The position numbers and the translations under genes are program-made. The notes below the pieces were generated by a model. That model was not told the origin of the DNA. It searched no databases and saw only the letters and a list, made by a program, of their open reading frames with translations. Shown here piece after piece: positions 28,685-38,783 of a stretch of DNA of 64,000 bases (positions are counted from its first letter, which is position 1; each line of letters begins with the position of its first letter). The stretch spans positions 1-64,000 of the forward strand of contig NZ_JAAIVJ010000008.1 in the NCBI RefSeq assembly GCF_011008935.1, read 5' to 3'. This stretch comes from Tabrizicola oligotrophica (GTDB lineage: Bacteria; Pseudomonadota; Alphaproteobacteria; Rhodobacterales; Rhodobacteraceae).

Positions 28685-29120
28685 CACCGACCGGCGGCGC
28701 AGGCCATACCCGGCTTGGCGACGCGCGCCCGCGGCGGGTTTGCCGGACAGATCTTTCCTCCCCGGCGCGGGGTGGGGGCAGGCCAAGCCCCCCCCGCAGG
28801 TCTCGGGACCACGCGAGCCTTCAGCTGCCCGCAGCGCACCGCTTGGCGCCGACGGCCCCGCCCCACAATCAGGTCAACCGGACGCACGGGCGCCTTGCCC
28901 CGGAATCCCGCGGGGCTGCATGAAACCGCGCCGCAGACGATGGATCTTCCCCTATTGCATCCGGCACCGTCTCGGACAAGCCGGGCAGAAGCGCTTGCGG
29001 GCCTTGCGCCGCGGGTGCGGGGCGGCCGCCCAGCATGCCGCGCCCCGGCTCACCGGGCGCGACAAACCCCGTGCCGCAGCCTTGCCTCCGGCACCGCCGC
29101 CGTCGAGGTCATCCAGCCTG
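28685..29120. other. Intergenic region between trpE and the deacetylase gene
   Basis: The 436 bp lie between two convergent genes. A strong GC hairpin (28767-28779 with 28787-28797) follows the trpE stop by about 80 bp and may end transcription from the left, but it lacks a T tract. The rest has no supported gene, since the frames here are short or shadows. Confidence 0.4.
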
Positions 29121-30740
29121 TTACCTGCCATCCATCAAGGCGGTGATCGGGGCCAGCGCCACCGAGGCAGAGCGGCCTTCGACCGTCCATTCCAGCAGCG
29201 CGGTGATGGTTTCCCGCCGCGCCGTGCCGATCACCGCCACCTCGCCCTCCTGCGCCGCCTTGAAGGCCGCGCGGTCAAGGTAGCGGCGGATCAGCGGGGC
29301 CTCCTCGCCGTCGTCGTCAAGGCTGCGGAAGATCGTCGCGCTGGGCAGGCCCTCGCGGCGGGCAACCTGATCGGCGGCGTTGAGGCCGCGATCAAAGGTG
29401 ATCAGCCCGCGGCCCTGCACGGCAAGCAGCGTCACCACCTCGGCAGACAGCTTGCGGTCCTCCTGAAACGCCGCCGCTGCCGTGTCGATCAGCGCCACGG
29501 CTTCGGGCAGCCTGCCCTCAAGCCCGGCAAAGCTTTGTTCCAGATCGCCGGGCGTTGCGCCTTGCGGAATGCCGGTCGCCAGCATCACCACCTCTTGCCC
29601 CGCCGCGCGGTAGATTGCCGCGGCCTCGGCAGCCCCCTGGGCCATCGGATCCAGCACGAAGGTCACCGGGAAAGGCAGCGCGGCAAGCTCCGCCCGTGGC
29701 ACATCCGCCGCGCCGGTATCGACCAGAAGGATGACGAACAGCGGCTTGGCGTCGGGATTTTCAAAGGGCCGGGCATAGCGGCGCAGCGGCGGCAGATCGG
29801 CCGGGGCCTCTGCCGGGACCAGAGCGGGCGCCTCCTCTGCAGCGTCCGGGGCGGGTGTCGGCAGGGTGGGGATTGCCGGGGCGCTGGCCTCCGGGATCGG
29901 CGCGTCGGGCTGGCCAGCTTCCGGCGCCGCCGCAATCGAGGGCAGACGCCCGGTCGTCACGCCGTCAACCGTGCTTTCGCCGAGCTGGGCATCCGGGGCA
30001 AGTGTACCGGCGGCCGGGGTTCCGGTCTCGGGGGCGGTCGCCGTGGCGGTCTCGGAAGGGGCGGCCTCGGACGGGGCAGGCTCGGCGGCGGCAGGTGGCA
30101 TCGCCTCCACCTGCGGCAAGTCCGCGCCTTCCGCCTCCGCTGCCGGGCTGGCCGGGGCCTCCGGCACCAATGCTTCGGCTTCGGCGTCCTCGGGTTTCGG
30201 CTCCTGTGCGGTTTCCCCCCCGCCTTCGGCCGGCACTTCGGCCGACGGGGCCTCTGCGGGCTCGGGCGCCTCGCCCCCCCCCACTTCCGGCGCCGCAGCA
30301 GGCTCCGTCGCTGCTTCGGCCTTGGCCGCCGGCTCCGGGGTCTCCGGCGCAACTGGCGCGGGATCGACCTTGGGGGTTTCGGCGGGTGTGGCCGGTTCGG
30401 CGATGTCCGGCACTACAGAGGCGGGCGGGGGCGCTCCTGCCGCGGCCAGCGGGCGCAACAACGGCTCGTCGAGTTCAGTCGCGGTCTCGGTCTCGGCCAG
30501 CGGTTCGGGATCGGCCACGACCTGCGGCGGCGCGTTACCCGGCGCGACAGACGGCGGTGCCGGCACGGCCTCCGGGGTGGCCTCCTGCGGTCCGGCAGGC
30601 TCAGGCGTCATCGGCCCGGCGCTCTCTTGCGGCTCTGCCCCGGTCTCGGTGCGGATCGGTGTCAGCAGGCTGACCACGGCAAGACCGCCTGCAGCCACCA
30701 CACCGCCCCACAGGACACCTGTCACGAAATTCCGCACCAC
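29121..30740 (-). CDS. Divergent polysaccharide deacetylase-family protein
   Basis: This 539-residue protein has an N-terminal membrane anchor (VTGVLWGGVVAAGGLAVVSL), a long Ala/Pro/Glu-rich linker (about 40-310), and a C-terminal divergent polysaccharide-deacetylase domain (about 315-539, starting FVILLVDTGAADVPRAELAA). The typical PLFVILLVDTG strand and AILPFPVTFVLDP-like segment (here AALPFPVTFVLDP) are visible. It may act on envelope glycans, but many members lack metal ligands and activity is unproven. GTG 30740 follows GGAGG by six bases and is preferred to an upstream ATG. Its 5' end faces the orphan trpG fragment at 30865. Confidence 0.85.
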   Translation of the reverse strand: MVRNFVTGVLWGGVVAAGGLAVVSLLTPIRTETGAEPQESAGPMTPEPAGPQEATPEAVPAPPSVAPGNAPPQVVADPEPLAETETATELDEPLLRPLAAAGAPPPASVVPDIAEPATPAETPKVDPAPVAPETPEPAAKAEAATEPAAAPEVGGGEAPEPAEAPSAEVPAEGGGETAQEPKPEDAEAEALVPEAPASPAAEAEGADLPQVEAMPPAAAEPAPSEAAPSETATATAPETGTPAAGTLAPDAQLGESTVDGVTTGRLPSIAAAPEAGQPDAPIPEASAPAIPTLPTPAPDAAEEAPALVPAEAPADLPPLRRYARPFENPDAKPLFVILLVDTGAADVPRAELAALPFPVTFVLDPMAQGAAEAAAIYRAAGQEVVMLATGIPQGATPGDLEQSFAGLEGRLPEAVALIDTAAAAFQEDRKLSAEVVTLLAVQGRGLITFDRGLNAADQVARREGLPSATIFRSLDDDGEEAPLIRRYLDRAAFKAAQEGEVAVIGTARRETITALLEWTVEGRSASVALAPITALMDGR

Positions 30741-30864
30741 GCTTCGCCTCCAGCTCGCCCGACAGCAAGTCCGGCCATTGGGCCTTGACGCCCCTTGCCC
30801 GCTCTGGGCATCTATAGCCCGACTGCCCGCGCCCTTCATCCCCTATCCGCCAAGGCCAAGCAAG

Positions 30865-30881
30865 ATGCTGCTTCTGATCGA
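30865..30881. repeat. Left copy of 17-bp direct repeat (trpG 5' end)
   Basis: The 17 bases ATGCTGCTTCTGATCGA are identical to positions 44781-44797, the first codons of trpG. Here they stand alone: after six codons the frame reaches TAG next to an IS end. The sequence looks like an orphan trpG start or the left attachment site of an integrated element. Confidence 0.75.
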
Positions 30882-30908
30882 AGACTAGGGTCAGGACTCG
30901 TTCTCGTT

Positions 30909-31298
30909 TCATAGCCAGAACATGACGGTTGCGGCGAGGGCGACGGCGGAGAGGAAGCCCTTCGGGCATCTGTCGTAGCGGGTGGCGACGCGTCGCCAGT
31001 CCTTGAGCCTTCCGAACATGATCTCGATCCTGTTGCGGCGTTTGTAGCGTCGCTTGTCATGCTTGATTGGTTTTCCGCGAGACTTCCGGCCGGGGATGCA
31101 GGGTTTTATCCCCTTGTCTTTCAACGCTTCCCTGAACCAGTCAGCGTCATAACCGCGGTCGGCCAGCAGCCAGTCCGCCTTTGGCAGGCTGCCCAGCAGG
31201 GCCGCTGCACCGGTGTAATCGCTGACCTGGCCTGCGGTCATGAAGAACCGGATCGGGCGGCCATCGGCATCGGCTACGGCATGTAGCTTGGTGTTCAT
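30909..31298 (-). CDS. IS5-family transposase, OrfB part
   Basis: This frame holds the C-terminal transposase half: MNTKLHAVADADGRPIRFF, the second Asp in LLADRGYDADWFR, and the Glu region RNRIEIMFGRLKDWRRVATR of the DDE motif. Read back past its first ATG, the same frame continues as QRGRLIGRTKGG, so it is the -1 frame of OrfA rather than a separate gene. The fused protein would be about 256 residues. The stop is close to the left inverted repeat, as usual. Confidence 0.88.
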   Translation of the reverse strand: MNTKLHAVADADGRPIRFFMTAGQVSDYTGAAALLGSLPKADWLLADRGYDADWFREALKDKGIKPCIPGRKSRGKPIKHDKRRYKRRNRIEIMFGRLKDWRRVATRYDRCPKGFLSAVALAATVMFWL

Positions 31299-31318
31299 GC
31301 CACCCTTGGTTCGCCCGA

Positions 31319-31678
31319 TCAGACGGCCCCTCTGGTCGTCTGGTCCCCCCTTTTCGACCGCAGGCTGGTCGCCGTGCGATGCGCCTTGAGATAGGTCGCG
31401 TCAATCATCACCGTCTTCGGAACGGCGGCCTGGGAGGCCAGACCAACCATCATCCGGGCGAAGACCCCCTTGTCGCTCCACCGCTTCCAACGGTTGTAGA
31501 GGGTCTTCGGAGGGCCATACTCCTTCGGTGCATCGCACCATCTCAACCCATTGCGATTGATAAAGATAATGCCGCTCAACACCCGTCGGTCATCGACGCG
31601 TGGCTTACCATGGCTCTTGGGGAAGAAGGGCTGCAGCCGCGCTATCTGCGCCTCGCTCAGCCAGAAAAGGTTGCTCAT
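31319..31678 (-). CDS. IS5-family transposase, OrfA part
   Basis: This frame of about 119 residues starts MSNLFWLSEAQIARLQPFFP, the usual N-terminal domain of IS427-type transposases, and includes the first catalytic Asp in KTVMIDATYLKAHRTATS. The reading frame ends at 31319. The remaining catalytic residues lie in the overlapping frame below. A slippery stretch of four A then six G on the coding strand (31354-31345) allows -1 frameshifting to the OrfB frame and a full transposase. Confidence 0.88.
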   Translation of the reverse strand: MSNLFWLSEAQIARLQPFFPKSHGKPRVDDRRVLSGIIFINRNGLRWCDAPKEYGPPKTLYNRWKRWSDKGVFARMMVGLASQAAVPKTVMIDATYLKAHRTATSLRSKRGDQTTRGAV

Positions 31679-31742
31679 TGATCGGTCTCCTTCCGGAGGC
31701 TGAATCACGGCACGAGCGGATAATCAATGGGTCCTGACCCTA

Positions 31743-31932
31743 GGGCATTCGGTCCGTTTCCGCTCGCGGGCCTTGCCGAAGCAGTGCGCACAGACCGTCG
31801 GCGCCGAGGTGGTGGTACCGCTCCATTGGGCTGGGCGTCAATGACGGCGCACAGGTCACAGACGGTCGAGATAATGCTGGGATTCTTCCGAATGCCGGTT
31901 CCAAAGAACCGACGGCGCCACCTCTCAAAGAC
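31743..31932. other. Unassigned remnant between IS and CRISPR array
   Basis: The 190 bp hold no complete gene. A minus-strand frame of 62 codons (31740-31928) has no recognised product and may be a broken fragment. The trailer end of the array lies to its right. Confidence 0.35.
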
Positions 31933-34900
31933 CCTCCTGCCCTACCGTGGGCGGCGAACAGATAATGAACCGGTCGTCGAAACTGAGATCGGTCGGGTCA
32001 GCCCCGCGTGGGCGGGGAACAGGCGGCCCAAGACCGTTTCAGCGCGGACGCACTCGGATTATCCCCGCGTGGGCGGGGAACAGTGATACTTGGCGTCAGC
32101 CGATTTTCTGGCCGCCGGATCATCCCCGCGTGGGCGGGGAACAGAAAGGCATAGCCAAGACACTGTATTCATTCATCGGATCATCCCCGCGTGGGCGGGG
32201 AACAGTCTTCGCCGCCACGTCTGGCCGCATGGCAAGGCGGATCATCCCCGCGTGGGCGGGGAACAGGTTTTGTCGGCTGAGGTCATTTGGTTTCCCCCCG
32301 GATCATCCCCGCGTGGGCGGGGAACAGGCATCGCCACCGAGGGGCAGGCGATCTACACGCGGATCATCCCCGCGTGGGCGGGGAACAGATGCGGATAAGC
32401 CGCTCCCCGCTGGTCGTGATCGGATCATCCCCGCGTGGGCGGGGAACAGGTCATGCGCGCAAGATCGGCCATGCTGACGCGCGGATCATCCCCGCGTGGG
32501 CGGGGAACAGTAATGATAGCTCTATCGGCGCTGGCTATACAACGGATCATCCCCGCGTGGGCGGGGAACAGAAGCCGGTTTTCCAGTCGCGGTTCTCGAT
32601 GTCCGGATCATCCCCGCGTGGGCGGGGAACAGTGCAGGCAGCGATGGGGTTCATCTGATGAAGACGGATCATCCCCGCGTGGGCGGGGAACAGACACACG
32701 CCCATCAATTTCCCACTTGCACGGACGGATCATCCCCGCGTGGGCGGGGAACAGCATCAGCGCTTCATGCTCGGTCAGGTTTTGGGCGGATCATCCCCGC
32801 GTGGGCGGGGAACAGGTTCAGGCCCCCTTACGCGGTCAAACCGAGCATGGATCATCCCCGCGTGGGCGGGGAACAGCCTTTTCGGAAGGTTGAAATGTTG
32901 CTTGTCCCCGGATCATCCCCGCGTGGGCGGGGAACAGTGATCCAGATGCGGACAGGTGCGCCCTGCCCGCGGATCATCCCCGCGTGGGCGGGGAACAGTT
33001 AGCCCGGCCTTCATGGCAAGGGTGATCGCGCGGATCATCCCCGCGTGGGCGGGGAACAGCCCGTCTGCAAACTTGACGTATTCCCCGTTAGCGGATCATC
33101 CCCGCGTGGGCGGGGAACAGGCTGGGGGCAAGCCTCGGCGGCGCAGCATTGCCGGATCATCCCCGCGTGGGCGGGGAACAGCTTGGCGTGTCGGTCCGCG
33201 ATGCGGCCGGCAACGGATCATCCCCGCGTGGGCGGGGAACAGGGGCGGCGGCGGTGAAACACTATGGCCCGCAGCGGATCATCCCCGCGTGGGCGGGGAA
33301 CAGCTCAGCGCCGTGGCGCAACCGGCATAGGTGATCGGATCATCCCCGCGTGGGCGGGGAACAGATCGACCCGTTATTCTCGAGCAAAAGCGGGGCCGGA
33401 TCATCCCCGCGTGGGCGGGGAACAGGCAGCAAAACGGCTGAGGCCAAATTCGCAGCCCGGATCATCCCCGCGTGGGCGGGGAACAGCAGCCCGGCCTTCA
33501 ACAGCCTCTGGCCCGGCGCGGATCATCCCCGCGTGGGCGGGGAACAGCACCACAAGCGATGCTGGCGTCTGGATGGCGTCGGATCATCCCCGCGTGGGCG
33601 GGGAACAGCCGCCCCAACGCCGCCCCCAACGACGGGGTGGCGGATCATCCCCGCGTGGGCGGGGAACAGGGGTGTCAAGAGTTGTCCTCGTCGGTCCTCG
33701 CCGGATCATCCCCGCGTGGGCGGGGAACAGGCCCGCGAGAACCCGTAGTTCACGTAGGTCCGCGGATCATCCCCGCGTGGGCGGGGAACAGTGCCTGGCG
33801 CGCGCCTGCCAGTCTGCCAAATCCGGATCATCCCCGCGTGGGCGGGGAACAGGCCGGAAGATGCTGGCAAGCCGGTCAATGACGCGGATCATCCCCGCGT
33901 GGGCGGGGAACAGCTCGCCATATTCGCCCGCCACGAGATACCGAACGGATCATCCCCGCGTGGGCGGGGAACAGAGCGGCGCATGCACCGTGCCCGCCGG
34001 GTCCAGCGGATCATCCCCGCGTGGGCGGGGAACAGAGGGGAGAGGCTTCACAGCAACGGCCCTCCAACGGATCATCCCCGCGTGGGCGGGGAACAGCGGC
34101 GCGTGGTATTAATTTGGTCCCTGTGATGCGGATCATCCCCGCGTGGGCGGGGAACAGCTCGACGGCGGCGATCAGGTCAAGGAGGCACTCGGATCATCCC
34201 CGCGTGGGCGGGGAACAGTCTTGCCATGCGGGCCAGCCAGCCCGGCCAGCGTCACGGATCATCCCCGCGTGGGCGGGGAACAGGTCACCGCCGCCGCAAG
34301 GTCCTCCGCCGCATACGGATCATCCCCGCGTGGGCGGGGAACAGAGCGTCAGCGTGTCCTTGGCCAAGAACGAGGTCGGATCATCCCCGCGTGGGCGGGG
34401 AACAGCTGCGGTCATTCCGACCGCGCCTGACCCTGTGCCGGATCATCCCCGCGTGGGCGGGGAACAGTTCGGCACCATCGGCGAATGGATCGCGGCGGGC
34501 GGATCATCCCCGCGTGGGCGGGGAACAGCACTCTCGTCGGTCCTGCGCCGCCATACCTACCGGATCATCCCCGCGTGGGCGGGGAACAGCTCAGCGCTGT
34601 GGCACAACCGGAATAGGTGATCGGATCATCCCCGCGTGGGCGGGGAACAGTCGCTGGTGGTGCGGCGGATCAGCGCCAGCGGCGGATCATCCCCGCGTGG
34701 GCGGGGAACAGGCCGGCAGGTCAGCCGCCGCTTGCTCGATGATCGGATCATCCCCGCGTGGGCGGGGAACAGCGTTGACCAGCGCCTCGGCCTCGGCCTT
34801 GTCGCGGATCATCCCCGCGTGGGCGGGGAACAGTGCCGGATACGCAATCGACGGAATTCTCGGATCGGATCATCCCCGCGTGGGCGGGGAACAGCTGGGC

Positions 34901-36114
34901 CAGCATGTCGGAGCGAACAACCTCGCCGGATCATCCCCGCGTGGGCGGGGAACAGGGTATCGGGGATGTTTACCAGGTGATTTCATTCGGATCATCCCCG
35001 CGTGGGCGGGGAACAGTATGCTGCAGCTGTTGGACGGTTTCAGGAAGGCGGATCATCCCCGCGTGGGCGGGGAACAGAGCCCGAGGAATGCCCGATGCCG
35101 CGCTGACTTCGGATCATCCCCGCGTGGGCGGGGAACAGGCCACCGTGCCGGGATCATCCGACAGAGCCAGCGGATCATCCCCGCGTGGGCGGGGAACAGG
35201 CGTATTGCGGGGAGTTTGATAGTCCATGCTCAGGATCATCCCCGCGTGGGCGGGGAACAGAGCTGCATTTCCTCCATCGGCATCGTCAGTTCCGGATCAT
35301 CCCCGCGTGGGCGGGGAACAGTGGAGGCCAACCATGGCTGACCGCCCGATCATCGGATCATCCCCGCGTGGGCGGGGAACAGGAATACTGCCGCGTGTAG
35401 CGCACAGCCCGCCCCGGATCATCCCCGCGTGGGCGGGGAACAGCATGTAAACCCTACATCGCGAGTTTCGCCTCACGGATCATCCCCGCGTGGGCGGGGA
35501 ACAGCAAGGAACATACTCACGTTCACTCCTACCGCCCGGATCATCCCCGCGTGGGCGGGGAACAGGCTTCCCTCTCCTCTGGGCTGGCATCCTCAACCGG
35601 ATCATCCCCGCGTGGGCGGGGAACAGGGGCTATTCTGTTCGGCACCAGCGGTAACGGGCGGATCATCCCCGCGTGGGCGGGGAACAGGAAGGAACCATGC
35701 GTTACGGCAAAGGCGAGAACGGATCATCCCCGCGTGGGCGGGGAACAGTGCACCCGTGGCAGGCGTCGCGCATGGTGGCCCGGATCATCCCCGCGTGGGC
35801 GGGGAACAGAAATCAGGCCGGGCCGCGTTCTGCAGGAAGTTCGGATCATCCCCGCGTGGGCGGGGAACAGGCCCTGCACCGCCACCTCGCTGCGGTCGAT
35901 CACGGATCATCCCCGCGTGGGCGGGGAACAGCCGACCTGATCGTGCGCAACAAGGACGCGATCCGGATCATCCCCGCGTGGGCGGGGAACAGTGTTTGCG
36001 GCAGGTTTCGCCGTGTTGCCGTCGCGGATCATCCCCGCGTGGGCGGGGAACAGGAACCGGAAGATATTTCCCCCGCCCCACAATCCGGATCATCCCCGCG
36101 TGGGCGGGGAACAG
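31933..36114 (-). CRISPR. Type I-E CRISPR array, 69 repeats, 68 spacers
   Basis: I counted 69 repeats of 29 nt by locating each repeat end, giving 68 spacers, nearly all 32 nt (61-bp period). In transcription sense (minus strand) the repeat starts CTGTTCCCCGCCC and ends GCGGGGATGATCCG, close to the E. coli I-E repeat. The stem is CCCCGCCCACGCGGGG. The leader-proximal end is 36114. Degeneration is confined to the far (trailer) end: repeats at 31933, 31994 and 32054 have many, two and one changes. Odd spacers are 31 nt (32023), 33 nt (32083), 36 nt (34219) and 33 nt (34406). Confidence 0.98.
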
Positions 36115-36194
36115 TCTTGTTGCAGCTTATTGTTCTGCAAGGGTTTTCACAATGTCAAAGAGCGCACCGATGCGGGAACCGGAGTTTGGGGGTG
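36115..36194 (-). promoter_or_regulatory. CRISPR leader
   Basis: The 80 bp lie between the cas2 stop and the first repeat on the minus strand. They contain TTGACA (36158-36153) and AACAAT (36134-36129), 18 bp apart, a plausible promoter for the pre-crRNA, and an A+T-rich section near the first repeat. No IHF consensus was found. Confidence 0.65.
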
Positions 36195-37431
<1,237 letters not shown>

Positions 37432-37435
<4 letters not shown>

Positions 37436-38103
37436 GCGGCCCGCCGGATCAGCATCAGCCCGCAGCCAAAGGCCTTGGCGCGGCCAAAGCCCAGCGCCAG
37501 TTGCGCGCGGAACGCTGCCGGCTCCGTGACCTCGACGCGCCCGACCAGGTCAAGGATGCCGAACTGCTTTTGCCCCTTTCGCGGTCCGCGATGCCCGGGC
37601 AAGACCTCGGTGCCGTAATCCTCGGCCTCGGCGGTGATCACCCTGAACCCGGCTTTCTCGCCCTGACGTGCGAGCCATGCGCTGCCTTCTTGCGATGCCA
37701 GACGCATGCGTTCCCCGGCCCGCGCCTCCTGTGGCAGAGCGTGAAGCGCGTCCATCACCAGATCGACCCGCTGACCATCCCGCTTTTGCCGCGTGGCGTT
37801 GCAGCGCAACTGGAACTCCAGCCGGTCGCCTCCATCGAGTGCCGGCGCAAAATCCTTGACCTTGTGGGGTTCAAACAGGTCGGATTGAAGGGGCGGGCGG
37901 GCTGACAGGGCAAGAAAGCTGCCGTCGCGTTCCTCGCGCCATAGAAAGTCGCGGCGACGGTCCGGGCCATCGGTGAAGACCGACCACAGCAGATTGTGCT
38001 GGGCCGAGCGCCGCGCGCCGAGGGCGGAAGGCAGGAGCAACGGGGCCAGCGCCTGTGCCGCCGGTTTGCGCGACAGGCGGATATGGCTGAGATACAGGCT
38101 CAT
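37432..38103 (-). CDS. cas6e: crRNA endonuclease Cas6e (CasE)
   Basis: This 223-residue protein cuts pre-crRNA below the repeat stem-loop and stays bound to the 3' stem. The catalytic His is in RSAQHNLLWSVF (His36). The Gly-rich loop GFGRAKAFGCGLMLI near the C-terminus is the ferredoxin-fold RNA-binding loop. It overlaps cas5e and cas1 by 4 bp at each end, typical of this tightly packed operon. Confidence 0.95.
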
Positions 38104-38783
38104 GTCACGTCCCCTGCCCCGACAGGAACACGCGACACCCGGCGCGGGCCGAAGTGCCAGCGGGTTCGATCCAGCGGCAGGTCATGGATCACCTCACCTT
38201 GCGGGTCGTCTTCGATCAGCCAGCAGAGCCGCACTGCATGCGGGCCTTCACTGCGCCAGGGCGGAACGACCATCTGCGCCAAGGCATCGGCGGGCGATGC
38301 GGCCTGCACAACGCGCGCGCCCGGCGGCGCGGCCAGCGGGCATGATTTGCGCCCCAGATAGAGCGTGAAACCGGGCGCATTCAACGCCGCCGCAATGGCC
38401 TCCAGCCCCTCGCCACTCACCGCCACGCCGTAAAGCGGCCCTGTGCGATAATCACGCAGGGTGATGGTGGTGTTGGTCCGTCCGCGCGCCGAGACAAGCG
38501 CCTCAGGACGGGAATTGGGGGACTTGGCGGCGGCGGAAGGCACCGTTTCGATGGTGTGGTAATCGCGGAGCGGCGTGCCGTCGTCAAAGATGCCCAAGGT
38601 GATTGCCAACGCATCCAGTGCCGAAAAGTCACCGTCGCGGCGGATGCCCAGCGCCGCGCCCATCAGCCCGATGACGGCCGAGCGGCCCGGCCAGGACAGC
38701 GCGCCACGCCGCTCATGCCCCGCCAGCTCGCCCATCGCGCCCAGGCTGGCAGTCAGGCCAAAGATCAGGAACGGCTGCATCAC
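38100..38783 (-). CDS. cas5e: Cascade subunit Cas5e (CasD)
   Basis: This 227-residue RAMP-fold protein caps the 5' end of crRNA in the Cascade complex. The N-terminal segment MMQPFLIFGLTASLGAMGEL and GRSAVIGLMGAALGIRRDGD match the type I-E CasD start. The Gly-rich area follows. It sits in the usual order after cas7e and overlaps neighbours by 4 bp. Confidence 0.95.
   Translation of the reverse strand: MMQPFLIFGLTASLGAMGELAGHERRGALSWPGRSAVIGLMGAALGIRRDGDFSALDALAITLGIFDDGTPLRDYHTIETVPSAAAKSPNSRPEALVSARGRTNTTITLRDYRTGPLYGVAVSGEGLEAIAAALNAPGFTLYLGRKSCPLAAPPGARVVQAASPADALAQMVVPPWRSEGPHAVRLCWLIEDDPQGEVIHDLPLDRTRWHFGPRRVSRVPVGAGDVT

Larger units (their letters stand above)
30888..31740 (-). mobile_element. 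IS5-family insertion sequence (IS427-like group)
   Basis: The element is 853 bp. Its ends are inverted repeats GGGTCAGGAC (30888-30897 and 31731-31740), flanked by TA on both sides (30886-30887 and 31741-31742), which fits TA/CTAG target use by this group. It carries two overlapping transposase frames on the minus strand (31319-31678 and 30909-31298). The insertion falls immediately inside the left 17-bp repeat. Confidence 0.9.

Noticed and set aside
28856-28870. Fifteen-base match between the newest spacer (36054-36085) and the trpE-deacetylase gap
   Set aside because: Only 15 of 32 bases match, the rest do not, and the bases beside the seed (CCT) are not an AAG-like PAM. Chance is likely in GC-rich DNA.
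28578-30788. A Gly/Arg-rich plus-strand frame of 736 codons
   Set aside because: It is the antisense of the Ala/Pro/Glu-rich deacetylase linker.
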